Source: Nonomuraea cypriaca (GTDB lineage Bacteria; Actinomycetota; Actinomycetes; Streptosporangiales; Streptosporangiaceae). Taken from it: DNA of 41,494 nt. The number at the start of each line of letters is the position of its first letter. The stretch's first letter is position 1. A program made the translations under genes and the position numbers. The notes below the pieces were generated by a model. It worked only from the letters and a program-made list of their open reading frames with translations. It was not told the DNA's origin and made no database searches. This document shows, piece by piece, positions 9,385 through 17,425 of the stretch. The stretch spans positions 1-41,494 of the forward strand of contig NZ_JADOGI010000085.1 of the NCBI RefSeq assembly GCF_015645445.1, in the 5' to 3' direction.

Positions 9385-11769
9385 TCACCGCACCCGCGCG
9401 CCCGCGGGGTCGTAGAGCGGGTCCTCGACCACCGTGCCCGCCACCCAGGCACCCTCGATCTCGATCTCCACCTTGGTCCCAGGCCCGACCGGCAGGTAGG
9501 CGTAGGCGATGGACTCGCGCACGGTGTAGCCGTACCCGCCGGAGGTGACGCGCGCCACCACCTGACCGTCCACCCGCACCGGCTCGTTGCCGAGCGCGAC
9601 GGCCCGCGGGTCGCGCAGCGTCACGCACCGCAGCCGCCGCTCCGGCGAAGGGTCGAGCGCGTCCTTCCCAAGGAAGTCCTTGTCCATCTTGACGCAGAAC
9701 CCCAGGCCCGCCTCGTACGGCGTCGTCTCCGGCCCGATGTCCGCCCCCCACACCCGGTAGCCCTTCTCCAGCCTGAGGCTGTCGATGGCCCGGTAACCGC
9801 CCGCCACCATCCCGTACGGCTCCCCCGCCGCCCACAACGCCCGCCACAACGCGGCGCCGTACTCGCTGGAGCAGTACAACTCCCAGCCCGCCTCCCCCAC
9901 GAACGTCACCCGCAGGGCCAGCACCGGCACGTCGCCGACGGTGAGCTCGCGCGCCGACATGAACGGGAAGTCCAGCGGACCGGGGGTGAGCCCGGACAGG
10001 ATGTCGCGGGCGCTCGGGCCCCACAGGGCGAAGCAGGCGTACTGGCCGGTGACGTCGGCGATCCTGACCTGAGCGCCGGTGCGCGCGGCCTGCTTGCGCA
10101 GCCACCCGAGGTCGTGCGAGCCGAACGCGGTCCCGGTGACGACCAGGAACTCCTCCTCGCCGCGCCGGGTGACGGTGAAGTCGCACTCGATGCCGCCGCG
10201 CCGGTTGAGCGCCTGGGTGTAGGTCACGGCGCCGACCCGGCGGGCGACCCGGTTGTCGCACACCCACTCCAGCAGATCGGCCGCGCCGGGCCCGGTGACC
10301 TCGATCTTCGAGAACGAGGTCTCGTCGAACAACCCGGCGGCCGTGCGGGTGGCCCGGTGCTCGGCCCCGATCGCGGGCGACCACGAGCGGCCCGCCCAGC
10401 CCATCGGCCGTTCGTCCTCCTGCTGCCCGTTCGCGTTCGCGTCGTAGTGGTTGACCCGCTCCCAGCCCGCCTTCTCGCCGAAGACGGCTCCGTGGGCGGC
10501 GTGCCAGGTGTACGCGGGCGAGACCCGCAGCGGGCGCCCCGCCGACCGCTCGTGGCCCGGGTAGCGGATGTCGTAGTACGTCTCGTAGTTCTCGACCGCC
10601 CGCTTGAGCGTGTACGACGGCGAGCGGTACTGGCGGCCGAAGCGGCGGATGTCCATGTGCCAGACGTCCATGCCGGGCTCGCCCTCGACGATCCACTCCG
10701 CCATCACCCGGCCGATGCCGCCCGCTCCCGCGATGCCGTGCGCGCAGAACCCGGCGGCGACGAAGAACCCGCGCACCTCGGTCTCCCCCAGGCAGAACTC
10801 GTTGTCCGGGGTGAACGCCTCCGGCCCGTTGATCAGCTTGCGGATCCCGACGTCGGCCATCGCGGGGACGCGAATCCGGGAATTATCCGAAATTTCCTCA
10901 AATCGCGGCCAATCTTCGGTCAGTAGCCGGCCGTTGAAGTCCGGGGGCACCGCGTCGAAGGAGTTGTGGGCGGCCGTCCAGGGGGCGCAGGTGCGCTCGT
11001 ACCCGCCCATGACGAGTCCCTGGACCTCCTGCCGGTAGTAGACGAGCAGGTCCGGGTCGCGCAGCGTGGGCAGGCCGGTGTGGTCGTGGAAGGCGTCCGT
11101 GACCACGTACTGGTGGGACATGGGCACGATCGGGATCCGCACGCCGGCCATCCGGCCGATCTCGGCGGCGAACATGCCGCCGCAGTTCACCACGATCTCG
11201 CAGTCGATGTCCCCCCGGTCGGTACGCACCCCGGTGACCCGGCCGCCGGCGGTCGACACGCCGAGCACGCGGGTGCGCGGCCGGATCACCGCCCCGCCCT
11301 CGCGCGCCCGGGCGGCGAGCGCGTAGCAGAGCTGCGACGGGTCCACCTGCCCGTCGGTCGGCAGGTACGCGGCCCCCACGACCCCCGCGGGATCCATGAG
11401 CGGGAACAGCTCCACCGCCTCGGCCACCGAGATCTCCTCCAGCGGCAGCCCGAACGTCCGAGCCCACCCGATCTGCCGGCGGATCTCCTCCATCCGCTCG
11501 GGCGTGGAGGCCAGTTTGATGCCGCCGCACTCCGTCCACCCGGCGTCCAGGCTTCGGTAGAGCTCGACGGAGTACTGGTTCATCCGGGTCAGCGTGGGGT
11601 CGGAGCGGAGCTGGCCGACGAGTCCCGCGGAGTGGAAGGTGGAGCCGCTGGTGAGCTCGTCCCGTTCCAGCAGGACGACGTCGCGCTCGCCGAGTTGGGT
11701 GAGGTGGTAGGCGACGGACGCGCCGCCCACCCCGCCGCCGATGATCACGATGCGGGCCGAGTCACTCAT
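9385..11769 (-). CDS. FAD-dependent dimethylglycine/sarcosine dehydrogenase-like protein with GcvT domain
   Basis: About 794 residues. The N-terminal DAO-type oxidase has the dinucleotide fold IVIIGGGVGGASVAYHL at residue 6 and the FAD motif GSTFHSAGLVGQ. The C-terminal half is GcvT-like (aminomethyltransferase), with ECDFTVTRR, YRAIDSLRLEKGYRVWG and the C-terminal barrel after SGGYGYT. This fusion is known from dimethylglycine and sarcosine dehydrogenases, which demethylate N-methylglycines and pass the one-carbon unit to tetrahydrofolate. ATG 11769 is chosen because TAGCCT lies 7 nt upstream; a GTG at 11790 would add seven residues. It is divergent from the choline-kinase-like gene and shares its control region. 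A patch of A/T-ending codons lies at about 10868-10931. Confidence 0.88.
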   Translation of the reverse strand: MSDSARIVIIGGGVGGASVAYHLTQLGERDVVLLERDELTSGSTFHSAGLVGQLRSDPTLTRMNQYSVELYRSLDAGWTECGGIKLASTPERMEEIRRQIGWARTFGLPLEEISVAEAVELFPLMDPAGVVGAAYLPTDGQVDPSQLCYALAARAREGGAVIRPRTRVLGVSTAGGRVTGVRTDRGDIDCEIVVNCGGMFAAEIGRMAGVRIPIVPMSHQYVVTDAFHDHTGLPTLRDPDLLVYYRQEVQGLVMGGYERTCAPWTAAHNSFDAVPPDFNGRLLTEDWPRFEEISDNSRIRVPAMADVGIRKLINGPEAFTPDNEFCLGETEVRGFFVAAGFCAHGIAGAGGIGRVMAEWIVEGEPGMDVWHMDIRRFGRQYRSPSYTLKRAVENYETYYDIRYPGHERSAGRPLRVSPAYTWHAAHGAVFGEKAGWERVNHYDANANGQQEDERPMGWAGRSWSPAIGAEHRATRTAAGLFDETSFSKIEVTGPGAADLLEWVCDNRVARRVGAVTYTQALNRRGGIECDFTVTRRGEEEFLVVTGTAFGSHDLGWLRKQAARTGAQVRIADVTGQYACFALWGPSARDILSGLTPGPLDFPFMSARELTVGDVPVLALRVTFVGEAGWELYCSSEYGAALWRALWAAGEPYGMVAGGYRAIDSLRLEKGYRVWGADIGPETTPYEAGLGFCVKMDKDFLGKDALDPSPERRLRCVTLRDPRAVALGNEPVRVDGQVVARVTSGGYGYTVRESIAYAYLPVGPGTKVEIEIEGAWVAGTVVEDPLYDPAGARVR

Positions 11770-11776
11770 GGTCGCG

Positions 11777-11832
11777 AGGCTAGCCTCCACTCCCTAAAAG
11801 GTCTAGACCGTTTAGGCTGGTAGAGCTAGCAT
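11777..11832. promoter_or_regulatory. Divergent leaderless promoters sharing one dre-like palindromic operator
   Basis: The palindrome TAAAAGGTCTAGACCGTTTA (11795-11814, one mismatched pair) has the GGTCTAGACC core of HutC/DasR-type sites. Minus-strand promoter: TAGACC (11805-11800), 17-nt spacer, TAGCCT (11782-11777), then 7 nt to ATG 11769. Plus-strand promoter: TAGACC (11804-11809), 17-nt spacer, TAGCAT (11827-11832), then 5 nt to ATG 11838. Both -35 hexamers lie inside the palindrome, so one bound dimer would block both promoters. All elements are seen; the link to the GntR at 8622 is inference. Confidence 0.7.
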
Positions 11833-11837
11833 CTAGC

Positions 11838-12743
11838 ATGGCCGTGCCCGAGGTCTTCGATCGCATTCCCTTGTTGACCGGCGTGCCGCGCTCCGTGGAG
11901 GAGTTGCCCGGCGGTCTGACCAACCACAACTACAAGGTGACCACCCCAGGCGGCGCGTACGTGGTGCGCGTGTCGGCCAGCGACGGCGCCCTGCTGGCCA
12001 TCGACAGGGACGTCGAGCACGCCTGCTCGGTGTCCGCCGCCGCGGCCGGGGTGGGCGCGCCCGTGCTCGACTATCTGCCCGGTGACGGAGTGCTGGTGGT
12101 GGGGTTCCTGCCTGGCCGCACGTTCACCGAGGCCGACCTGCGGGAGCGGGCCAACCTGCCGCGCGTCGCGGAGGCGTGCAGGCGGCTGCACGCGGGGCCG
12201 AGGTTCGTACGGGATTTCGACATGTTCGACATCCAGCAGCGATATCTACGGATCGTCCGGGAACGCGGCTTCCGACTCCCGCCGAAATATCTGGATTTCA
12301 TGCCCGATGTGGCAAAGATTCGGAAATGTCTTGAAATAAGGGACGAAGGTACCGTTCCTTGTAATAACGACCTGTTGCCGGGCAACATCCTCGACGACGG
12401 CGAGCGCCTCTGGCTGATCGACTACGAGTACGCCGGCAACAACGACCCCTGCTTCGAACTCGGCAACATCTGGAGCGAGTCCGACCTGCCGCTCGGCCAC
12501 CTGGAGGAGCTCGTCACCGCCTACTACGGCCGCCGCCTCCGCCACAAGATCGCCCGTGCCCGCCTGCTCGGCCTCATGTCCAAGTACGGCTGGACGCTCT
12601 GGGCCTCCATCCAGGACGGCGCGAACGAGAGCATCGACTTCGACTTCTGGTCCTGGGGGATGGAGAAGTACGACCGCGCGATGACCGAGTTCACCGATCC
12701 GGGGCTGGCGCGTCTCATGGACGAGGCGGCGCGCACGGACTGA
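11838..12743 (+). CDS. Choline/ethanolamine kinase-like phosphotransferase
   Basis: A 301-residue protein of the aminoglycoside-phosphotransferase/choline-kinase fold. The opening PGGLTNHNYKV is the nucleotide-binding start of LicA-type kinases. The catalytic loop is CNNDLLPGNIL and the metal site LIDYEYAGNNDP. The usual Brenner HxD histidine is Asn here, while the catalytic Asp is kept. A role in phosphorylating choline, ethanolamine or a related amine is inferred from family and from the divergent dimethylglycine/sarcosine-dehydrogenase-like gene. The start is ATG 11838, 5 nt after a TAGCAT -10, so leaderless. The stretch 12284-12372 uses A/T-ending codons unlike the rest of the gene. Confidence 0.85.
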   Translation: MAVPEVFDRIPLLTGVPRSVEELPGGLTNHNYKVTTPGGAYVVRVSASDGALLAIDRDVEHACSVSAAAAGVGAPVLDYLPGDGVLVVGFLPGRTFTEADLRERANLPRVAEACRRLHAGPRFVRDFDMFDIQQRYLRIVRERGFRLPPKYLDFMPDVAKIRKCLEIRDEGTVPCNNDLLPGNILDDGERLWLIDYEYAGNNDPCFELGNIWSESDLPLGHLEELVTAYYGRRLRHKIARARLLGLMSKYGWTLWASIQDGANESIDFDFWSWGMEKYDRAMTEFTDPGLARLMDEAARTD

Positions 12744-12789
12744 GGCGCTCCCCGGGACGGCGGGCCCGCGGGACGGGCAGACTGGGGGC

Positions 12790-13395
12790 ATGCTCGCCGC
12801 ACTGACCGGCCTGGGACTGTCCACGGCCGCCGGGCTCAACGCCTTCATCCCCCTCCTCGTGGTGGGCGTGCTGGCCAACCTCACCGACTCCGTGAAGCTC
12901 CCCGACGGCTACTCCTGGCTGTCCAACTGGGGAGTGATCGTCGTGATCGCGGTGTTGCTGGTGGCGGAGATGGTCCTTGACAAGATCCCCGCGGTCGACA
13001 GCGTCAACGACGCCCTTCAGACCGTGGTCCGACCGGCCTCGGGTGGAGTCGTCTTCTCGGCCACGAACGCCGCCGCCGAGTTCGAGAGCTCCGCCTGGAT
13101 GTCCGAGCACCCGTGGGCCGGCTGGCTGCTGGGCATCGTGGTGGCCCTGGCCGTACACGCGGTCAAGGCCACCGCGCGACCGGTCGTCAACGCCGGGACG
13201 GCGGGCGTGGGCGCGCCGGTGGTGAGCACGGCCGAGGACGCGGGCTCGCTCGGCATGAGCCTGATCGCGGTGTTCGCCCCCGTGCTGGTGGTCGTCGCGT
13301 TGCTGCTGCTCGCGGTGCCCGCGTGGTGGCTGATCAGGAGGGTACGCCGCTACCGCGCCCGCAGGAGGGCGGCCCGGGGCCAACCTTCAGGCTGA
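12790..13395 (+). CDS. DUF4126-type integral membrane protein
   Basis: A 201-residue membrane protein with about four hydrophobic segments: near residues 15-30, 48-62, 115-130 and 160-180. The GLNAFIPLL start and AEMVLDKIPAVDSVNDALQTVVRPASGG segment are typical of DUF4126 proteins, whose function is unknown. The C-terminus is strongly basic (RRVRRYRARRRAARG), suggesting a cytoplasmic tail. It begins 46 nt after the kinase gene, in the same direction, and may be read through from it. No recognisable ribosome binding site lies before ATG 12790. The 13396-13560 gap after it holds the promoter region of the next gene. Confidence 0.8.
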   Translation: MLAALTGLGLSTAAGLNAFIPLLVVGVLANLTDSVKLPDGYSWLSNWGVIVVIAVLLVAEMVLDKIPAVDSVNDALQTVVRPASGGVVFSATNAAAEFESSAWMSEHPWAGWLLGIVVALAVHAVKATARPVVNAGTAGVGAPVVSTAEDAGSLGMSLIAVFAPVLVVVALLLLAVPAWWLIRRVRRYRARRRAARGQPSG

Positions 13396-13560
13396 CGCCC
13401 GCTCCCCCTCCGGGCGGATTCGCCACCGCTCGCGCCTTCGTACGGTGATCCACTGTCGGGCGATCCTGCGATCGTCGCGCGGGCATCAACGGCTTGCTTG
13501 GTGGGATGCGACGGAAACGCTCCAGCGCACTATCCTTCAAATCATCAACACCCACAGGAG

Positions 13561-14274
13561 GTGGCGGAGATCGGCGAGTTCCTTGTCATCGTGCTGGTGA
13601 TCCTGGCGTTCCTTCTGCTGCTCGGCGGGGTGGGCATCTACCTGCTGGTCAAGCTCGGCAAGAAGGCCGCCGTCAAAGCCAGGCAGGCCACGACCCGGCT
13701 GACCACCCACGTCAACGCGATGGGCACGGGCGACGCCGCCGAAGTCGAGCGCCTCCGGATCGACCTGCGCCGCGAAGTGTCCCTCACCCGTCAGGCCGTC
13801 GAGCAGGCGCAGCATGACGGCTGGGGGCTGGGCGACCTGCCGAGACTCCTCGCCGACCTGACGGCGCAGGCCGACGTCCATGACGGGCAGCTCGCCATGT
13901 ACGCGCAGCAGCGGCGCCTGTCCTCGTTCGTCGACCATGCCACACTCGACCGGCTACGCGAGCACCAGGCGAAGCTGACGGCCATGTGCGCCCGCATCCG
14001 CGCCGACCTCCTCGGCGACCAGGTCAGTCACACGGCCACGGGGATCGCCGACCTCTCCTCCCGTACGGACCTGGAGATCGAGGCCCGCCGTCGGGCGCCG
14101 GACCCGCTCGACGAGATCGACGAGCTCTACCGCCGCTCGGTGGAGGAACGCCGCCCAGTGGAGGAACGCCGCCCGATGGGCGAACGTCGTCCGGTGGAGG
14201 AACGCCGCCCGATGGGCGAACGTCGTCCGGTGGAGGAACGCCGCCCGATGGGCGAGCGCGAAGACCGCCCCTGA
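13561..14274 (+). CDS. Membrane-anchored coiled-coil protein with ERRP repeat tail
   Basis: About 237 residues; no family recognised. A single hydrophobic segment (about residues 6-30, rich in Val/Leu/Ile) is followed by a basic stretch (KLGKKAAVKARQ) and a helical, charged region that looks like a coiled coil. The tail repeats the hexapeptide (E/G)ERRP(V/M) six times. The start is unclear. The only strong Shine-Dalgarno, AGGAGG at 13556-13561, is 8 nt upstream of an in-frame ATC at 13570, whereas the nearest GTG (13561) overlaps it. A TATCCT hexamer at 13531-13536 could be the -10. GTG 13561 is given provisionally; GTG 13591 is another choice. Confidence 0.65.
   Translation: MAEIGEFLVIVLVILAFLLLLGGVGIYLLVKLGKKAAVKARQATTRLTTHVNAMGTGDAAEVERLRIDLRREVSLTRQAVEQAQHDGWGLGDLPRLLADLTAQADVHDGQLAMYAQQRRLSSFVDHATLDRLREHQAKLTAMCARIRADLLGDQVSHTATGIADLSSRTDLEIEARRRAPDPLDEIDELYRRSVEERRPVEERRPMGERRPVEERRPMGERRPVEERRPMGEREDRP
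14143..14259 (+). repeat. 18-nt/36-nt in-frame tandem repeat
   Basis: Six 18-nt units run from 14143 to 14250, with a partial seventh to 14259. Two unit types alternate, encoding EERRPV/M and GERRPM/V, giving a 36-nt higher-order repeat whose copies are nearly identical at DNA level. The identity suggests recent expansion by slippage. Confidence 0.85.
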
Positions 14275-14320
14275 CGAGCATTCCTCTCGCTCCTCAGCCA
14301 CCCTCGAACGCGACCGGCCA

Positions 14321-14357
14321 CCGACCACGGCACCGGTCGGACACGGCCCCTGCCGTG
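14321..14357. terminator. Twin hairpins between convergent genes
   Basis: CCGACC (14321-14326) pairs with GGTCGG (14335-14340), and CACGG (14342-14346) with CCGTG (14353-14357). They lie in the 130-nt gap between two convergent genes and could end transcription on both strands. There is no T tract, as is common in high-GC actinobacteria. Confidence 0.35.
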
Positions 14358-14404
14358 CATCTGGAAATGATCGAGCGCGACGCGCTACGAGCGGCGGCCC
14401 GGCG

Positions 14405-14887
14405 CTAGGAGCGGGACCCGTACATGAACGCGGCGAGCTGCTCCTCGGTGGCGCCCTTGCCGGCCATGGCCTTGGTGGTCTGTGCCTGCGCGGTGGTGGG
14501 CAGCCAGCCGTCGAGCAGAACCGGCAGCCACAGGCGCCGCAGCAGCGCCTCGGACGCCGAAACCCAGTGCGGCCTACGAGTAACGGCCACGTTGACGCGC
14601 AGTGCGTGCTCGTTCCCCGGCGGAACAGCGGGCCGGTCGATCTCGATGGCCACGAAGCGGAAGCCGTTCGCCAGGTCGCAGGCCGCGCAGCCGGCCGGCC
14701 CCCTGCTCAACCTGCCACCGCACTCCGCACAGGTCAGCCGGTCGTACGCGGCGTCGACCACCCGCCACGGGTGCTTGTCCGGCTCGTCGACCACCATCTC
14801 CGCGGTGAGCCGCTCGTCGGGCGGCTCCAACCTGCCGAACTCCGCTACCAGGAATGCCCGCCAGCCCTCCTCGACGATCTCATCCAC
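14405..14887 (-). CDS. Zinc-ribbon protein of unknown function, probably 5'-truncated by a nonsense codon
   Basis: The open part encodes 160 residues with a CxxC pair at CAECGG and another at CAACD, an apparent zinc ribbon near residues 53-70, then a region ending in an Ala/Gln/Thr-rich tail. I recognise no family. Upstream, in the same frame, an ATG at 14959 begins MRRCEVCGYW, then an amber TAG (14929-14927), then PAGAHACDRCAALVDEI running straight into this protein. That segment forms a second CxxC...CxxC zinc finger. TAGCGT lies 6 nt before ATG 14959, a leaderless-type start. The intact gene was therefore probably 14405-14959; the present GTG start at 14887 is only the next available one. 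Confidence 0.6.
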   Translation of the reverse strand: MDEIVEEGWRAFLVAEFGRLEPPDERLTAEMVVDEPDKHPWRVVDAAYDRLTCAECGGRLSRGPAGCAACDLANGFRFVAIEIDRPAVPPGNEHALRVNVAVTRRPHWVSASEALLRRLWLPVLLDGWLPTTAQAQTTKAMAGKGATEEQLAAFMYGSRS

Positions 14888-15199
14888 CAGCGCGGCACAG
14901 CGATCGCAAGCGTGGGCTCCGGCAGGCTACCAATAGCCGCAGACCTCACACCGTCGCATGAGTGCACGCTACAAACCACCACCCGCGCCCCGCACCGCAT
15001 TATCCAGCCGGCAAAGGCCCGGACACAGCATCGATCCGTGCCCCATGATCGCTCGAACACGGCATCGTCCGTCCGTCTCCCTGCGATCGGGGAGGGAGGG
15101 GCGGCCGGTGCGGTTTTAATCGGTTGCGGTGGTCAGACGCGGCCCGCCATACTCTGTCCCGAGTTGATCGCCGCGACGCGAAGGGAGGGTGAGACCGTG

Positions 15200-15265
15200 A
15201 TGACGATTGTTCGCGTGCCGTTTTCCGCGTCCTCACACCTTCCCACCGGACGTTCGCTGACCTGA
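15200..15265 (+). CDS. Possible 21-residue small ORF upstream of the RIO kinase
   Basis: ATG 15200 is preceded by GGGAGGG at a workable distance and by a TACTCT hexamer at 15150-15155 that could be a -10. The product would be 21 residues, beginning MTIVRVPFSASSH. It ends 44 nt before the kinase start. It could be a leader peptide or chance. The rest of the 14960-15309 gap shows nothing else I can support. Confidence 0.3.
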   Translation: MTIVRVPFSASSHLPTGRSLT

Positions 15266-15309
15266 TCGACGGGCCGCCGGTGGGCCTCATCCCATGGAGC
15301 AATCCCACC

Positions 15310-16188
15310 GTGCCGAAGCACTCAGAGCACCGCCGCCGTGGCAAGCACGCCCTTGACGCCGACGACCTCGAATGGCTGGAAAGCAATTCCGACGCGACCG
15401 ACGACGGCCCGCCCGAAGGTGATCGCTGGTCCACCTGGGACCAGAGCACGCCGACGGAGAAGGGCCCCGAGCCGTACCCCGGCTGGCTGGTCACCGAGTT
15501 GGCCGCCGTCGACACCGAGCACGGCGTACTCAAGACCGGCAAGGAAGCCGACGTCCACCTGATCTCCAGGGGCGTACCGGGCACCGACCGGGTGTGCCTG
15601 CTGGCCGCCAAGCGCTACCGCTCGTCCGACCACCGCCTGTTCCACCGCGACTCCGGTTACCTGGAGGGCCGCAGGACTCGCGAGAGCCGTATCAACCGGG
15701 CCATGGCCAACCGCACGAACTTCGGGAGGCAGGCGATCGCCGCCCAGTGGGCGGTCGCCGAGTTCTCGGCGTTGTGCCGGTTGTGGACGCTCGGGGTTCC
15801 CGTGCCGTACCCGGTGCAGATCGTCGGAACGGAGATCCTGCAGGAGTTCATGGGTACGGCGGACGGCTTCGCGGCGCCCCGGCTGGCACAGGTCTCCGAC
15901 GACCTCGACGACCTGTGGAAGCAGCTGGTCGAGGCCATGGTCACGCTGGCCAGGGAGGGGCTGGCGCACGGGGACCTGTCCCCGTACAACCTGCTGGTCC
16001 ACGACGGGAGGCTGATCATCATCGACCTGCCGCAGATCGTCGACGTGATCGCGCATCCGGCGGGGCCCTCGTTCCTCGGCCGCGACGCCCGCAACGTCGC
16101 CACCTGGTTCGCCGCCAAGGGCGTCACAGCCGCCGACCCTGACACCCTCACAGCCCTCCTCCGCAAGGAGTCCGGCATGTCCCCGTGA
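15310..16188 (+). CDS. RIO-type atypical serine protein kinase
   Basis: About 292 residues. The N-terminal 60 residues are charged and disordered-looking. The kinase core follows, with TGKEADVHLIS as the nucleotide loop, AAKRYRSSDHRLFHRD carrying the likely ATP-binding lysine, the catalytic loop HGDLSPYNLL (H220, D222) and the metal-binding IIDLPQ (D239). These match RIO1-like kinases. Bacterial RIO proteins are common in actinobacteria; their targets are mostly unknown. GTG 15310 (start of PKHSEHRRR) is preferred over GTG 15280, which lacks a ribosome binding site. It is convergent with the patatin gene. Confidence 0.85.
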   Translation: MPKHSEHRRRGKHALDADDLEWLESNSDATDDGPPEGDRWSTWDQSTPTEKGPEPYPGWLVTELAAVDTEHGVLKTGKEADVHLISRGVPGTDRVCLLAAKRYRSSDHRLFHRDSGYLEGRRTRESRINRAMANRTNFGRQAIAAQWAVAEFSALCRLWTLGVPVPYPVQIVGTEILQEFMGTADGFAAPRLAQVSDDLDDLWKQLVEAMVTLAREGLAHGDLSPYNLLVHDGRLIIIDLPQIVDVIAHPAGPSFLGRDARNVATWFAAKGVTAADPDTLTALLRKESGMSP

Positions 16189-16211
16189 ACAAGACCCCCT
16201 GGCGAACCAGG

Positions 16212-16259
16212 CCGGACCACGGGCCGAGCAGCGGGCCGGACCACGGGCCGAGCCGCGGG
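16212..16259 (+). repeat. Two tandem 24-nt repeats between convergent genes
   Basis: Two adjacent 24-nt copies beginning GGACCACGGGCCGAGC differ at one base. They fill most of the 83-nt gap between the RIO kinase and patatin genes. GC-rich arms could fold and act as a terminator, but no clean single stem is visible. Confidence 0.6.
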
Positions 16260-16271
16260 CCAGGCGGTTGG

Positions 16272-17096
16272 TTACTTCCAGATTGCGGCGATGCGGGGTG
16301 CGGCGGAGCGGCCCTGGGTGTAGCCGGCCTCGGCGCTGGGTGTGCGTACTTCTGGGGCGAGGGCGTTGGGGCCGAAGGCGGCGAGGGAGGCGGTGTCCGG
16401 CTCGATCACCTCGACCGTGCCGGTAAGCCCCTTCCAGGACGGCTCGCCGGTTTCGGGCATCGGCGCCAGCACCAGCACCCTGTCGAATCCGGCGGCGAAG
16501 TCGGCGTTGGTGCTCGTACGGATGCCGCCGTCCATGTAACGGACACCGTCGATGGTCACGCACGGCCACACCCCCGGCACCGCGCAACTGGCGGCCACGG
16601 CGTCCACCAGACCCACCCCGGACGCGGCCGTGAACAGCCGGGGCTCACCGGTGAGCGCCTCCACCGCCACGATGACCAGGTGACGCTCGGGCCAGTCGTG
16701 GACGGGCAGCCGGGCCGCGATGACCTCCCGCCGCCTGGCCTCGGAGACGGTGGAGGCCTCCAACGCCAGCGCACCGACCTTGCGGCGCTGCTCGGCCGGG
16801 TCGGGCGTGGACTGGTAGATCGCCTGGAACCGCATCCACAACTGCTCCATCGGCACACCACTCGGAAGTTCGGGTGTCTGCAGCGCCGGATCCGTCTGCC
16901 GCGCGAGGAGGTCGGAGAGGGGCACGCCGCTGGTGATCTGACCGCCCACCGTCGACCCCGCGGACGTGCCGACGATCCGATCAGCCGTCGTGACATCGAC
17001 ACCACTCTCGGCGAGGGCGGTGAGTACGCCAGTCGCCCACGCGATCCCGGCGACGCCGCCACCGCCCAGCACCAGCGCCCGCCTGACCTCACTCAT
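16272..17096 (-). CDS. Patatin-like phospholipase
   Basis: A 274-residue patatin-family lipid acyl hydrolase. The oxyanion loop GGGGVAG is at residues 11-17, the nucleophile elbow GTSAG at 43-47 (S45) and the dyad aspartate in YMDGG at D189. This is the full catalytic set of the Ser-Asp dyad. No signal peptide is seen, so it is probably cytoplasmic or membrane-peripheral. The start is ATG 17096. The gene stands alone and converges on the RIO kinase gene. Substrate is not evident. Confidence 0.9.
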   Translation of the reverse strand: MSEVRRALVLGGGGVAGIAWATGVLTALAESGVDVTTADRIVGTSAGSTVGGQITSGVPLSDLLARQTDPALQTPELPSGVPMEQLWMRFQAIYQSTPDPAEQRRKVGALALEASTVSEARRREVIAARLPVHDWPERHLVIVAVEALTGEPRLFTAASGVGLVDAVAASCAVPGVWPCVTIDGVRYMDGGIRTSTNADFAAGFDRVLVLAPMPETGEPSWKGLTGTVEVIEPDTASLAAFGPNALAPEVRTPSAEAGYTQGRSAAPRIAAIWK

Positions 17097-17425
17097 CGCA
17101 CCCCATTCGCCGCGAATTCATCCACGTCACATTACTCACGCCACGCCGCCAAGATCGCGTCATGGCCGGCCTCCTCGTATCTCGCGACCGCCGCGTATCG
17201 CATCAGATGCGAACTTGCGAGACCTCGTGCCTGACCCCCCGCCCCCGCCCTTGCGCCGGGTTGCTCATGCCCCGGTGCGCAGACGGGCGTCGCGAGTTCG
17301 TCCACGTCCGTTCGTCCAAAGTGCGGCGGCCAGCAGATCGACCTGCATGGTGCCGGCATGCAGGTTTGAGCGGCGGCCAGGGGCAACAGATCCGGTCGCC
17401 CCTGGCCGGTGTTCCGAGGCTCATC
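17097..17425. other. Gene-poor stretch
   Basis: No supported gene in 329 nt. A minus-strand open frame at 17132-17386 ends in a charged, helix-like segment (RYAAVARYEEAGHD), but its upstream half has unconvincing composition and I recognise no family. It may be the remnant of a gene. No clear promoter for the patatin gene was found. Confidence 0.4.

Noticed and set aside
16212..16259. Tandem 24-nt repeats as a CRISPR or iteron array
   Set aside because: Two adjacent copies without spacers between convergent genes; simple duplication fits.
17132..17386. Minus-strand ORF of 84 codons
   Set aside because: The C-terminal third looks protein-like but the rest does not; no start signal and no recognised family.
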